Source of the DNA: JAZKFP01 sp040386355
Lineage (GTDB): Bacteria; Pseudomonadota; Gammaproteobacteria; Pseudomonadales; UBA6940
DNA length: 33,531 nucleotides
Assembly (NCBI GenBank): GCA_040386355.1
Contig: JAZKFP010000280.1
Coordinates: 1-33,531, forward strand
Direction of reading: 5' to 3'
Shown here: positions 24,892-33,531 of the stretch, one piece after another
Layout of the letters: each line of letters begins with the position of its first letter
Numbering within the stretch: position 1 is the first letter of the stretch
Position numbers and translations under genes: made by a program
The notes under the pieces: generated by a model
Databases searched by the model: none
What the model was told of the DNA's origin: nothing
What the model saw: the letters and a program-made list of their open reading frames with translations, nothing else

Positions 24892-25500
24892 TTATGGATT
24901 CTGAGTTTGTGAAGGATTCAAAGTAGGGTTTGGTTGATTAATGGAAGAATTTTCTTTTTTAGGTATTGAAAAATCTTCCATTTTTCCTGATGGATCATTT
25001 GTTGTGCTTTCAGTTGGAATACGCATATGGACACGCTGAGCGGGAGCAGTTTGGCTTGCTGGAGCACCTGACGCACGTAATACACGATTATTTAAATCGT
25101 ATTCAATTCGGTTGCCTTCAAAAACACTGTCGTCGTGTGTTAAACGACCTTTACCCTCTAAAATCATGCGTTGCGCATCGAGTCGATAGGTAATTTTTTC
25201 TGCATTTGCTTCGACTTTAAACTCGCCACTATCGTCAAAGAATTTTGCAGGTTTTCCCATTGCAACTAAGTAACTGACTTTACGATTTTGGCGATACACT
25301 CGTAGCTCATCTGCTAATATTTTTCGATTGCCTTGCGTTAAATTGACATGTCCTTTGTAGGCTGCAAACCCTTCTTGTTGATTGAATTCTGCTGCGTCGG
25401 CACGAATTTCTAAAAATTCATTCAAGGGTTGTGCTGCAATTACCGCTAAAGGCATATTGAATAACGTAAAAATTAATATAAAAAGAATGTTTTTTAACAT
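24892..25500 (-). CDS. lptA: LPS transport periplasmic protein LptA
   Basis: Periplasmic bridge of the Lpt pathway, 202 residues. The signal peptide ends near residue 22 (AVIAA-QP). The OstA-type jelly-roll includes LEIRADAAEFNQQEGFAAYKGHVNLTQG split across strands, LRVYRQ, FKVEANAEKITYRLDAQRMILEGKG and IEYDLNNRVLRASG. A polar, Pro/Asn-rich tail after about residue 165 is longer than in E. coli. It lies 54 bp before lptB and 22 bp after lptC. Confidence 0.94.
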   Translation of the reverse strand: MLKNILFILIFTLFNMPLAVIAAQPLNEFLEIRADAAEFNQQEGFAAYKGHVNLTQGNRKILADELRVYRQNRKVSYLVAMGKPAKFFDDSGEFKVEANAEKITYRLDAQRMILEGKGRLTHDDSVFEGNRIEYDLNNRVLRASGAPASQTAPAQRVHMRIPTESTTNDPSGKMEDFSIPKKENSSINQPNPTLNPSQTQNP

Positions 25501-25522
25501 GGTTTCTCATAATGCTGAGTGA

Positions 25523-26092
25523 TTATTGTGAATTCTTGAAAGCTGATGATATTGGCCCAATCAATTTTAGTTTGCGTGTATTTAAATCAAACAACAGGCC
25601 TTTACCTTTACTGACTCCGAAACTATTTTCAATTAAAATATCGGTATTCGTCGTGACAATGTTTTTAATAGAATCAATTTCTAAATTTTCAGTTTCTAAT
25701 GTAAGCGCATCGGAATTTTTTTGACTAAATTCTACGCCGCCCTTCAACGTTAAATACGAAGAGTCATTTTGCAGGATGCCTTCGGTAGCGGTTATTTGCC
25801 ATTCCGAATCTTTTGCCATAAAATCAAATTTTGGATTTTCAATCAAGGTAATATTTTTTTTTTGAAAAAAACTAAATTTGTCAGCCTGCATAGCGGAAGA
25901 TAATTTTCCTTTGTCATCGTATATGCGTGTATTACCTTCGAGCAATAAAAAATCTGGTATTTCCGCCGTGGCAACTGGTGCTGCACTCATTGTAGATAAA
26001 GGTTTTGCTTGATCTAGCATCCAGCGCAAACCTAGCAATGACAAAATTGTCGCTAGCATTAAAAAAACTTTAATCGCAAAGCCCGAATTCAC
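25523..26092 (-). CDS. lptC: LPS export protein LptC
   Basis: Bitopic inner-membrane protein that takes LPS from LptBFG and hands it to LptA. The 189 residues have one N-terminal membrane helix (about 6-25) and a periplasmic beta-jellyroll with the FSFFQKKNITLIENPKFDF and LTLKGGVEFSQ strands. The start overlaps the kdsC stop by four bases (ATGA-type), so translation is coupled. Confidence 0.9.
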   Translation of the reverse strand: MNSGFAIKVFLMLATILSLLGLRWMLDQAKPLSTMSAAPVATAEIPDFLLLEGNTRIYDDKGKLSSAMQADKFSFFQKKNITLIENPKFDFMAKDSEWQITATEGILQNDSSYLTLKGGVEFSQKNSDALTLETENLEIDSIKNIVTTNTDILIENSFGVSKGKGLLFDLNTRKLKLIGPISSAFKNSQ

Positions 26093-26676
26093 GCATTATC
26101 TCCGGGAATTGTCTGTTCTGTATTTTTGCGAGCTTTTAAAAATGAATGAGGGTTTTCTTTCACATGTTGACTGTAAGTTAAAATAAGATCGCATACTTCA
26201 CGCACGGCTCCTAATCCTCCTGATTGATGCGTAGTCCAATCTACAATATTCCGAACTGAATTGTGTGCATCAGGAACCGTTACGGCACAGCCTACAATTT
26301 CGAGTGCACAAATATCAGGCACGTCATCACCAATATATAACGTTTCTTCTAATGAAATATTCCAGCTAGCAATCATCTTGCGTAAATCTTCTGCTTTATC
26401 CCGACTGCCTTGCACAACAGCATCTATTTTCAAATCTGTAGCGCGTTGATTCACAATTTCTGAAGCTCGACCTGTAATAATTCCGGTTAAAATTCCGGCA
26501 GCTTTTAAGGTGACAATTCCTTGTCCATCTAATACATGAAATCCTTTCATTAGTTCACCTTGCGCTCCAAACCATAAATGACCATCGGTTAGTACGCCAT
26601 CAACATCCATAACAAATGCACGAATATTTCGTAATTTGTATTGAAAGTCACTTGGTAGTCGCTTTGATAAACTCAT
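26089..26676 (-). CDS. kdsC: 3-deoxy-D-manno-octulosonate 8-phosphate phosphatase KdsC
   Basis: HAD phosphatase that releases Kdo from Kdo-8-phosphate for the LPS inner core. The 195 residues show motif I FVMDVDGVLTDG (D24, D26), GIITGRAS as motif II, the lysine in QGSRDKAEDL and motif IV YIGDDVPDICALE. The SGGLGAVREVCDLIL helix is typical of the KdsC tetramer. It overlaps lptC by four bases, and a repeat element separates it from kdsD. Confidence 0.96.
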   Translation of the reverse strand: MSLSKRLPSDFQYKLRNIRAFVMDVDGVLTDGHLWFGAQGELMKGFHVLDGQGIVTLKAAGILTGIITGRASEIVNQRATDLKIDAVVQGSRDKAEDLRKMIASWNISLEETLYIGDDVPDICALEIVGCAVTVPDAHNSVRNIVDWTTHQSGGLGAVREVCDLILTYSQHVKENPHSFLKARKNTEQTIPGDNA

Positions 26677-26695
26677 GTTTTTCCCTTTGTTTTAT

Positions 26696-26872
26696 AATAG
26701 GTGCAGAATTCTTTTTCATGGTGCAACGTCTTGCGAACGGCGTTGTACGCAAGTGGTGAGTCCCGAAGCATACAGCCGCTTGTTTTTAAAAGCGGTATGT
26801 GAGCAGGCGAAAAACTTAGACACAAAATGTTTTGTGACAAACATTTTGCAGGAAAAGAATTCTGCGCCTATT
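26696..26872. repeat. MITE-like element with 22-bp terminal inverted repeats
   Basis: Arms at 26696-26717 and 26851-26872 pair at 20 of 22 positions, each containing GAATTC. Inside are nested hairpins: CTTGCG/CGCAAG, CACAAAA/TTTTGTG and a central CCGCTT/AAGCGG followed by tatgtgagcaggcga. That centre is shared with the element at 27990-28117. It fills the kdsD-kdsC gap, a place where these genes are normally close together. No coding content. Confidence 0.75.
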
Positions 26873-26880
26873 AAATATTT

Positions 26881-27885
26881 TTAAACTACGCCAGCACGCA
26901 ATAAGTCTTGCATATTGAGAGCTCCAATCGGAGCGTTATGTTCATTTAAAACCACCACGCCGTTGATGCGATGTTCTTGCATAAGATGTGCAGCTTCTGA
27001 AGCCAAACGTGTTGCATGAATTGTTTTCGGATTAACGGACATTGCTTGGCTTACAGACAACTGCAAGCTCATTTTTTTATTTATGGCACGGCGTAAATCA
27101 CCATCCGTAAAAATACCTATTAAAGTATTTTTATCATTTAAAACGGCGGTTAATCCTAAACCTTTTTCTGTCATGACTAATAATGCTTCGATAATAGGAG
27201 TGGATTCTTTAACCACAGGAAATTGATCTGTTGCATGCATGACATCGCTTACTTTAACTAAAAGTTTTTTTCCAAGACTTCCACCAGGATGGGAGAATGC
27301 AAAATCTTCTGCGGTAAAACCTCTTTTCTCGAGTAGCGCGATGGCAAGCGCGTCGCCCATAACCATAGTTGCAGTTGTGCTGGAAGTGGGAGCTAAACCT
27401 AATGGACAAGCTTCTTGCGCAATCGGTACTAATAAATGTACGTCGGATAATTGCGCTAATTCAGAATTCGAATATCCGCTCATACCAATCAAGCCAGCGC
27501 CAATCCGTTTAATAAAGGGTAATAATAAAGTTAATTCTGCAGTGCGACCAGAATGAGAAATAGCAATAACGACATCTTGGGTTTGAATCATGCCTAGATC
27601 GCCATGACTGGCTTCACCTGGATGAACAAAGAATGCTGGTGTCCCTGTACTCGCTAACGTCGCGGCTATTTTTTTACCAATAATTCCGCTTTTGCCCATA
27701 CCACAGACAATAACGCGTCCTTTGCATTGCAAAATTAACTGACAGGCTTTGCTAAAATGTTCATCAATCACAGTTGCCAGATTAGCTACAGTGCTCGCTT
27801 CGATCTCAATAACGCGCTGCGCTGAAGTAATAAAGCTGTCGTTAACGTTTTCTTTCGCTTGCTGCGCGTCGATTAAGCCTGTCAT
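26881..27885 (-). CDS. kdsD: D-arabinose 5-phosphate isomerase KdsD
   Basis: Converts ribulose 5-phosphate to arabinose 5-phosphate, the precursor of Kdo. The 334 residues consist of an N-terminal SIS domain (about 45-175) with VCGMGKSGIIGKKIAATL, the STGTPAFFVHPGEASHGDLG active-site block and SHSGRTAEL, then two CBS domains (about 205-265 and 275-330). It is first in the kdsD-kdsC-lptCAB series and diverges from mlaC, as in E. coli. Confidence 0.96.
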   Translation of the reverse strand: MTGLIDAQQAKENVNDSFITSAQRVIEIEASTVANLATVIDEHFSKACQLILQCKGRVIVCGMGKSGIIGKKIAATLASTGTPAFFVHPGEASHGDLGMIQTQDVVIAISHSGRTAELTLLLPFIKRIGAGLIGMSGYSNSELAQLSDVHLLVPIAQEACPLGLAPTSSTTATMVMGDALAIALLEKRGFTAEDFAFSHPGGSLGKKLLVKVSDVMHATDQFPVVKESTPIIEALLVMTEKGLGLTAVLNDKNTLIGIFTDGDLRRAINKKMSLQLSVSQAMSVNPKTIHATRLASEAAHLMQEHRINGVVVLNEHNAPIGALNMQDLLRAGVV

Positions 27886-27989
27886 GCCTTGTTCCTAAAA
27901 AGAGATTTTTTTGAATTAAGTAGTTAGAAATGCCAGTCGAAAGCAGGTGAATTTAAGAATGTAGAATTTTCTCTATCATAATGTGCCTT

Positions 27990-28117
27990 GCTCAGAATGG
28001 TTTTAGCGTAGGCGCTTGTGAAATAAGCCCGCGCAGCATACCGCTCTTTGTTTTTTATAAAAAGCGGTATGTGAGCAGGCGAATAAGCAAGCAACACCCG
28101 ATAAAACCATTCTGCGC
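27990..28117. repeat. MITE-like element with 19-bp terminal inverted repeats
   Basis: Arms at 27990-28008 and 28099-28117 pair at 17 of 19 positions (core cagaatggtttta). A perfect central hairpin CATACCGCT / AGCGGTATG spans 28037-28071. The sequence cgtaggcgc, gaaataagcccgcgc and gtgagcaggcga is shared with the copy at 61-164 (opposite strand). It lies between divergent kdsD and mlaC. The remaining 28118-28327 has no gene and should hold the mlaC promoter. Confidence 0.75.
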
Positions 28118-28327
28118 TGGGTATTAAGGTTTTGGATTGTAAAGAGCAGCTATACCTTTGTCATCTCAAAGTCGGAACCTTCGCAAAAAGTGGCTAGTCT
28201 GAGATAAGTACTAGATTTAGTGCTTTCGATTGCAATCTATAGTTGCGTCGATGCCGGTTTTCTGGGACGCTGCGGCTGCTTTTACCTGCAGCAACTTTAA
28301 ATTATTAATAAGGTGAGGAGATCGTTG

Positions 28328-29068
28328 ATGTTTTCAGTGATGCGCATCAAACGTAGTTTTTGCAAAATGAATCGTCACTTGTATTTGAATTGGTTTTTGA
28401 ATGGATTTGCAGTTATATCTGTTGTTTCTGGCTTGATCGTTAGTTCGTCGATACTTGTTGAAACAGCAAATGCAAGCACTAAACCTAAAGTTGCATCTTT
28501 TGCCACGAATCCGGATGAAGACGATCCCGCAATCCTTATGACCGGTTCACGAGACGAGCTTCTAAGTCGTCTTAAGGCTTTAAATCCTCAAACCACTCCA
28601 TTGGAAGAATACCGAAAAGTTGTTACCGATACGGTAGCACCCTTTGTGGATTTTGATTTGATTGCAAAACGCGTAATGGGAAAATACTACGCCAAAGCAA
28701 CGTCTGAGCAGCGCAAACAATTTTCTGAAGTATTTACAAATTCGTTAATCGATACGTACGCAAAAAGTATTGCTGGATATAATGAGCAAGCTATTGTGAT
28801 TCTGCCATCTAAGCCTATTCGCTCAAAAGATAATTTGGAGCGAACTGAAGTATTAATGGAGATTCGCGGTAAAGACGGCAGCGTTTATCCTGTTGAATAT
28901 AAAATGTTCCGTGTGAAAGATAAACGTTGGTTACTCGAAAATATTGTTTTGAATGGCGTCAATTTAGGATTAACCTTCCGCAATCAGTTTAACCAAGCCG
29001 TTAGTAAAGCGGGCGGTGATGTCAATAAAGCTATTCAAAGCTGGGGTCAGCAAGATGTCGATAGTTGA
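28328..29068 (+). CDS. mlaC: Phospholipid-binding periplasmic protein MlaC
   Basis: Carries phospholipids between the outer-membrane MlaA complex and the inner-membrane MlaFEDB transporter. ATG 28328 has gaggag seven bases upstream; GTG 28313 is weaker. The 246 residues start with a long n-region and a hydrophobic segment ending at ANA-S (about residue 48). The MlaC/Ttg2 core shows FVDFDLIAKRVMGKYYAKAT, FSEVFTNSLIDTYAKSI, and VEYKMFRVKDKRWLLENIVLNGVNL. The usual upstream mlaF, mlaE and mlaD, and the usual downstream mlaB, are absent here. Confidence 0.93.
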   Translation: MFSVMRIKRSFCKMNRHLYLNWFLNGFAVISVVSGLIVSSSILVETANASTKPKVASFATNPDEDDPAILMTGSRDELLSRLKALNPQTTPLEEYRKVVTDTVAPFVDFDLIAKRVMGKYYAKATSEQRKQFSEVFTNSLIDTYAKSIAGYNEQAIVILPSKPIRSKDNLERTEVLMEIRGKDGSVYPVEYKMFRVKDKRWLLENIVLNGVNLGLTFRNQFNQAVSKAGGDVNKAIQSWGQQDVDS

Positions 29069-29351
29069 AGTATCAGAAAAAAACATTGCACAAGCCATTC
29101 AACAACAGCAACCGAATGCCAAGGTTGCTGTCGTGTTATCGGGTAATCATGCAAAATTAGTTATTGTTGACGATCATTTCCAAGGATTATCTTCTTTGAA
29201 ACGACAACAAGCGGTTTATGCAGCGCTGACCAATTGGATTCAAAGTGGACAATTACACGCAGTAAATATGGAAACTTTCACAGCAACTGAATGGCGTACG
29301 CAGTCTTTATTACGTGAAGATGTACACTTCCATCCTCTTTCCATCGCATAA
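29055..29351 (+). CDS. ibaG: BolA-family protein IbaG
   Basis: A 98-residue BolA-like protein, of the type that works with monothiol glutaredoxins in iron-sulfur trafficking. The core VVLSGNHAKLVIVDDHFQGLSSLKRQQAVYAALTNWI, in shorter blocks, and LHAVNMETFTATEW are diagnostic. A tail of about 18 residues extends past the usual IbaG end. ATG 29055 lies inside the end of mlaC (14-base overlap) with ggggt eight bases upstream. Position between mla genes and murA is the conserved ibaG position. Confidence 0.92.
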   Translation: MSIVEVSEKNIAQAIQQQQPNAKVAVVLSGNHAKLVIVDDHFQGLSSLKRQQAVYAALTNWIQSGQLHAVNMETFTATEWRTQSLLREDVHFHPLSIA

Positions 29352-29394
29352 TTCTAATCCAATCATTTTTTCATCTATCTTTTAGGCCTGTTTG

Positions 29395-30651
29395 ATGGAC
29401 CAACTTCTTGTATATGGAGGCGCTTCTTTAAAAGGGCGCCTTAATGTTTCTGGCGCTAAAAATGCTGCGTTACCTATTTTGACGGCTGCATTATTAACTC
29501 AAGATGTTTTGCGTTTGCACAACGTGCCGCATCTACGCGACGTGACCACAATGTTGCAATTGCTTGGTTTTATGGGATTGCAAACTACGGTACATGATGA
29601 TCATTCGCTGCAATTAGATGCTTCGAAAATAAATCGCTACGAAGCACCATATGAACTCGTTAAAACTATGCGAGCTTCGATTTTAGTTCTTGGGCCATTG
29701 TTAGCTCGATTTCATTCAGCGCGTGTTTCTTTACCTGGTGGATGCGCAATTGGTAGCCGTCCAGTTGATCTGCATTTAAAAGCCCTTCAACAAATGGGGG
29801 CAGAAATTGAAGTGAAAGCTGGTTATATCGAAGCAAAAGCGCCGAGTGGTTTACATGGTGAACGAATTATTTTTGATACCGTAACCGTTACGGGTACTGA
29901 AAATCTTTTGATGGCGGCGTGTTTGGCAAAAGGTACCACTATTTTAGAAAACGCGGCGCGTGAGCCTGAAGTTGTCGACCTTGCACAATGTTTAATAAAA
30001 ATGGGTGCACGTATTTACGGTGCAGGGAGCGATACGATTCGTGTTGAGGGCGTTACTGAACTTAATGCGGCATCACATTCCATTGTTGCAGATCGGATTG
30101 AAGCAGGTACTTTTTTGGTGGCTGCTGCTCTAACGCGGGGCCACATTATTCTAGACAAAATTTCACCTTCTATTTTAGATGCGGTGATTATTAAATTACG
30201 TGAAGCGGGCGCACATATTGTTTTAACGGATAATTCCATCGAATTATCGATGACGACTCGACCAAAAGCCGTCAACATTGTAACGACGCCATACCCAGGT
30301 TTTCCAACCGATATGCAAGCCCAATTTATGGTGTTAAATACTATTGCCGAAGGCGCGAGCACTGTCACCGAAACCGTTTTTGAAAATCGTTTTATGCACG
30401 TGCAAGAATTAATTCGCATGGGCGCTTCAATTCAAGTGCGTGGTAATACTGCAATTGTGATTGGTCAATCTAAATTGACCGGCGCGCAAGTTATGGCAAC
30501 CGATTTACGTGCATCAGCTTCGTTAGTTATTGCTGGTCTTGCAGCAGAAGGACAAACTTTAATTGATCGAATTTATCACATCGATCGTGGCTATGAACGT
30601 ATTGAAGAAAAGCTCGGCCACTTTGGGGCCCGTATTGAACGAAGGTCATAA
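29395..30651 (+). CDS. murA: UDP-N-acetylglucosamine 1-carboxyvinyltransferase MurA
   Basis: First committed enzyme of peptidoglycan synthesis; transfers enolpyruvate from PEP to UDP-GlcNAc. The 418 residues carry K22 and N23 in NVSGAKNAALPILTAALL, and the catalytic cysteine C117 in PGGCAIGSRPVDLHL. That cysteine is the fosfomycin target, so no intrinsic Asp-type resistance is expected. The ATG at 29395 is preferred to the TTG just before it; taggc is the upstream site. It is followed after 3 bases by hisG. Confidence 0.97.
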   Translation: MDQLLVYGGASLKGRLNVSGAKNAALPILTAALLTQDVLRLHNVPHLRDVTTMLQLLGFMGLQTTVHDDHSLQLDASKINRYEAPYELVKTMRASILVLGPLLARFHSARVSLPGGCAIGSRPVDLHLKALQQMGAEIEVKAGYIEAKAPSGLHGERIIFDTVTVTGTENLLMAACLAKGTTILENAAREPEVVDLAQCLIKMGARIYGAGSDTIRVEGVTELNAASHSIVADRIEAGTFLVAAALTRGHIILDKISPSILDAVIIKLREAGAHIVLTDNSIELSMTTRPKAVNIVTTPYPGFPTDMQAQFMVLNTIAEGASTVTETVFENRFMHVQELIRMGASIQVRGNTAIVIGQSKLTGAQVMATDLRASASLVIAGLAAEGQTLIDRIYHIDRGYERIEEKLGHFGARIERRS

Positions 30652-30654
30652 TCC

Positions 30655-31365
30655 ATGAACCCGCTGTTAGAAAAATTTAATGGTTTAACAATTGCGCTTT
30701 CTAAAGGCCGTATTCTTGACGAAACATTACCTTTATTAGCGGCCGCTGGAATTGTACCTACTATCGATCCGCATAAAAGTCGCAAACTTATTTTGCCTAC
30801 GCAATCTCCTAATGTTCGTCTATTAATTTTGCGCGCGACCGATGTGCCAACCTTTGTTGAACAAGGCGCGGCAGATATTGGTATTGCAGGTCGTGATGTA
30901 TTGATCGAAGCTGGCTCAAAATCCCTTTACGAAATTTTGGATCTACACATTGCTCGTTGTCGTTTAATGGTTGCGTATCCTGAATCTTTCTCTGAAGACG
31001 TTTCGTCGACATTAAAACCCTTAAAAGTAGCAACTAAATTTGAACGAATTACACGCCATTACTTTGCAGAGCGTGGTCGACAAGTTCAGGTAGTGAAACT
31101 CTACGGTTCGATGGAACTTGCGCCTTTAGTTGGGTTAGCAGATTGTATTGTTGATGTAGTTGATACTGGAAAAACTTTAGCTGCGCACGGTTTGCGCCCT
31201 ACTGAATTAATTATGGATGTAAGTTCAAGGCTGATTGTTAATCCTGGAATATTACGGATGAAATGGCGCCAGATTAATCCGATTGTTGAAGCTATGCGAC
31301 ATGCGGTGAAATTACGTAAGAACGAGCTGAGCAAGAGAGAAAATCATGTTGATACGGCGTCTTAA
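30655..31365 (+). CDS. hisG: ATP phosphoribosyltransferase, short form HisG
   Basis: First step of histidine synthesis: PRPP plus ATP to phosphoribosyl-ATP. The 236 residues are the short HisG type, which lacks the C-terminal ACT-like regulatory domain and in known cases needs HisZ. The motifs LTIALSKGRILDETLPLL, GIAGRDVLIE, and the PRPP loop DCIVDVVDTGKTL are intact. hisZ is not in the window. It starts 3 bases after murA and overlaps hisD by 20 bases, so murA-hisG-hisD is likely one transcript. Confidence 0.95.
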   Translation: MNPLLEKFNGLTIALSKGRILDETLPLLAAAGIVPTIDPHKSRKLILPTQSPNVRLLILRATDVPTFVEQGAADIGIAGRDVLIEAGSKSLYEILDLHIARCRLMVAYPESFSEDVSSTLKPLKVATKFERITRHYFAERGRQVQVVKLYGSMELAPLVGLADCIVDVVDTGKTLAAHGLRPTELIMDVSSRLIVNPGILRMKWRQINPIVEAMRHAVKLRKNELSKRENHVDTAS

Positions 31366-32650
31366 ACAAAATTCTGACGATTTTGATGTGCAATTAAAGC
31401 GTTTATTAAATCGGGAAGATGATCAGCGTCGAGTCACCACTGTCGTGAGCAATATTGTGGCGGATGTTCGTCATCGTGGTGATCAAGCGGTATTAGAATA
31501 TACGCAACGTTTTGATCAACGCGTATTAAATTCAATTAGAGATATCACGATTGACCATGATGCCTTGCAAAAAAAATTGCGTGAATACGAATCTGCTGCG
31601 CAATGGAAACAATCAATTTTTGCTTTAAAACAAGCTGCTGAACGTATTCAGGATTATCATCAACGACAGTCTTTATTAGCCTGGAGTTATGTCGACTCAC
31701 ACGGTAATGAATTAGGTCAACGAATTACACCGCTTGATCGCGCAGCTTTATATGTCCCAGGTGGAAAAGCTTCTTATCCGTCATCGGTTTTAATGAATTC
31801 AATTCCAGCTCGGGTTGCTGGAGTACCGCATCTAACAATGACGGTTCCTGCACCTCAAGGTGAATTGAATCCATTAGTATTAGCAGCTGCTGCTATTTGT
31901 GAAGTAGATATTGTTTATACGATGGGTGGAGCACAAGCCGTTGCAGCTTTGGCATACGGTACAGAAAGTATTCAAGCAGTAGATAAAATCGTTGGTCCAG
32001 GAAATCAATATGTCGCAGAAGCGAAGCGACAAGTCTTTGGTCAAGTCGGCATTGATATGATTGCTGGACCTTCTGAAATTCTCGTCGTATGCGATGGAAA
32101 AACTCCAGTGGAATGGATTGTCTGGGATTTATTATCGCAAGCCGAACACGATGAAGCCGCACAATCGATTCTGTTATGTCCGAATGTTTCCTTTATAAAT
32201 GAGGTAGAAAAAGAAATCGAACGTGTTCTTAAAACCTCTACACGCGCTGAGATAATTCGTAAATCGCTTGCCGATTTTGGTGCTTTGATCGAAGTGCAAT
32301 CGCTTGATTCTGCAATGGAAGTCATTAATCAAATTGCGCCAGAGCATTTAGAATTATCTTTCGACGAGCCTGAAAAGTTTTTACCAAACATTCGACATGC
32401 TGGTGCAATCTTTTTGGGAAGACATACACCAGAAGCTTTTGGTGATTATTGTGCAGGGCCTAATCACGTTTTACCGACATCCGGCACTGCACGCTTTGCA
32501 TCGCCATTAGGTGTGCCCGATTTTCAAAAACGAACTTCGTTGATTCGTTGTTCAGTTGAAGGCGCAAAACATTTAGCGTCAATTGCGCTTCCATTGGCAG
32601 AAGTAGAAGGTCTGGAAGCGCATGCGAAATCTGCGCAATGTCGTAGCTGA
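31346..32650 (+). CDS. hisD: Histidinol dehydrogenase HisD
   Basis: Zinc enzyme for the last two oxidations, histidinol to histidine. The 434 residues show the LDRAALYVPGGKASYPSS and GGAQAVAALAYGT blocks, NAD site VGPGNQYV-AEAKRQVFG, zinc and catalytic residues in QAEHDEAAQSILL and APEHLELS, and the tail motif GPNHVLPTSGTARF. The C-terminus is complete. No further his gene follows: the next gene is sodB with its own start signals after 220 bases. Confidence 0.97.
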   Translation: MLIRRLKQNSDDFDVQLKRLLNREDDQRRVTTVVSNIVADVRHRGDQAVLEYTQRFDQRVLNSIRDITIDHDALQKKLREYESAAQWKQSIFALKQAAERIQDYHQRQSLLAWSYVDSHGNELGQRITPLDRAALYVPGGKASYPSSVLMNSIPARVAGVPHLTMTVPAPQGELNPLVLAAAAICEVDIVYTMGGAQAVAALAYGTESIQAVDKIVGPGNQYVAEAKRQVFGQVGIDMIAGPSEILVVCDGKTPVEWIVWDLLSQAEHDEAAQSILLCPNVSFINEVEKEIERVLKTSTRAEIIRKSLADFGALIEVQSLDSAMEVINQIAPEHLELSFDEPEKFLPNIRHAGAIFLGRHTPEAFGDYCAGPNHVLPTSGTARFASPLGVPDFQKRTSLIRCSVEGAKHLASIALPLAEVEGLEAHAKSAQCRS

Positions 32651-32870
32651 AAAGTATTGACGTTAGAAAATGGAAGAATGCTCTTATTAAAATACTTTTC
32701 TAATGTTCAGATCGTAATAAAAATTGCGCAGTTTTAAAAATAAAGCTTTTTTTGCGAATTTTGCGTCAATGTGTTGCAATGCACGTCATTCAAAATTGTT
32801 CCGTGTGTGTATATCGTTTCGTATCGTTAAAAGTTCAGATCAAAAAAATCGCTTACCTTTGGAGGTTTCT

Positions 32871-33449
32871 ATGTCTATTGAATTACCACCTTTACCGTAC
32901 CCGCAAGACGCATTAATGCCGCATATTTCTCCGGAAACTTTGGAATATCATTACGGCAAACACCATCGTACCTATGTCACAAAGTTAAATGACCTCATTA
33001 AAGATTCACCATTAGCCGATAAAAGTCTTGAGCATATTGTCAAAAATTCCGAAGGCCCAATTTTTAACAATGCAGCTCAAGTATGGAATCACACTTTCTA
33101 TTGGAATTGTTTATCACCAAACGGCGGTGGCGAAGCAAAAGGCGCTTTAGGAGATGCAATTAAGTCCAGCTTTGGTTCTTTCGAAAAATTTAAAGAATCT
33201 TTTACTCAATCAGCAATTGGAAACTTCGGATCCGGTTGGACTTGGTTAGTAAAAAAATCAAATGGCGAAGTTGCAATTGTTAATACGTCAAATGCAGAAA
33301 CTCCGATCCGTAAAGGCGAACAAGTTTTATTAACCTGTGATGTTTGGGAACATGCGTATTACATTGATTATCGTAACGCACGACCTGATTATTTGGCCGC
33401 GTTTTGGAAATTAGTAAATTGGGATTTTGCCACGAAGAATTTCAATTGA
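32871..33449 (+). CDS. sodB: Iron superoxide dismutase SodB
   Basis: Converts superoxide to hydrogen peroxide and oxygen in the cytoplasm. ATG 32871 follows a perfect ggagg (32861-32865) and gives 192 residues, the normal length. The longer frame from 32724 is not used. Metal ligands are H27, H74, D157 and H161, in LEYHYGKHH, QVWNHTFYW, and DVWEHAYY. The AAQVWNHTFYW, FGSGWTWLV and IDYRNARPDYLAAFW patterns favour the iron form over manganese. It is monocistronic, ending at a strong terminator. Confidence 0.97.
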   Translation: MSIELPPLPYPQDALMPHISPETLEYHYGKHHRTYVTKLNDLIKDSPLADKSLEHIVKNSEGPIFNNAAQVWNHTFYWNCLSPNGGGEAKGALGDAIKSSFGSFEKFKESFTQSAIGNFGSGWTWLVKKSNGEVAIVNTSNAETPIRKGEQVLLTCDVWEHAYYIDYRNARPDYLAAFWKLVNWDFATKNFN

Positions 33450-33462
33450 TTTTTTAGGAATT

Positions 33463-33491
33463 AAAAAAGGCCAACTTAGTTGGCCTTTTTT
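33463..33491 (+). terminator. Rho-independent terminator of sodB
   Basis: AAAAAAGGCCAA / TTGGCCTTTTTT stem with a cttag loop, 14 bases after the sodB stop. The A-run on the other side makes it potentially bidirectional. Confidence 0.92.
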
Positions 33492-33531
33492 ATTGAATGA
33501 CATACTTTATTAAATGAGAAGTTATGGACGA

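Noticed and set aside
24966..25193. Plus-strand frame inside lptA
   Set aside because: Shadow of lptA; no start signal.
32724..32870. N-terminal extension of SodB
   Set aside because: ATG 32871 has a perfect ggagg and gives the standard family length; the extension has no family match.

Overview
The window is chromosomal DNA from a low-GC gammaproteobacterium. The evidence is the conserved gene neighbourhoods: fdxA-mutS facing pncC-recA-recX, kdsD-kdsC-lptC-lptA-lptB, and mlaC-ibaG-murA-hisG-hisD. Add to that a GGA-rich RsmZ-type small RNA beside fdxA, which is where pseudomonads carry rsmZ. A member of the Legionellales/Coxiellales or a related lineage is a reasonable guess, but the sequence alone does not fix the genus. 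The sequence is a draft scaffold with two 100-N gaps (4644-4743 and 20876-20975).

Layout. 1-670: palindromic repeat element and a candidate CsrA-sequestering sRNA. 671-3714 (minus): ferredoxin fdxA and mutS. 3908-7418 (plus): pncC, recA behind a LexA box, recX and an overlapping lipoprotein. 7541-10428: a doubtful small ORF, then a lemA plus M48 metalloprotease pair (minus). 10551-13457 (plus): trpG-trpD-trpC followed by a PA4642-type protein. 13867-15237 (minus): ABC1/UbiB-type kinase. 15565-16830 (plus): serine hydrolase. 16810-17571 (minus): OmpA-type lipoprotein. 18019-20682 (plus): three small secreted repeat proteins and a CsgG-like outer-membrane lipoprotein carrying a peptidoglycan-binding domain. 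20683-21192: terminator, 7-bp tandem repeat, gap and palindromes. 21193-21450: DUF2805/TIGR03643 protein. 21517-23874 (minus): large unrecognised membrane-anchored protein. 24112-27885 (minus): LPS transport and Kdo genes. 28328-32650 (plus): mlaC, ibaG, murA, hisG, hisD. 32871-33449: sodB with a terminator.

Most of the window is housekeeping: DNA repair and the SOS response (mutS, recA, recX), tryptophan and histidine synthesis, and envelope building (Lpt, Kdo, MurA, MlaC). The most novel part is 16.8-20.7 kb. There, three signal-peptide-bearing proteins share one glycine-rich repeat and a paired-cysteine C-terminus, and they sit directly upstream of a CsgG-like secretion lipoprotein and across from an OmpA-type lipoprotein. 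This looks like a curli-like (type VIII) secretion and surface-fibre locus with unfamiliar subunits and no recognisable CsgE or CsgF.

Two families of short interspersed palindromic repeats fill many of the long intergenic regions.
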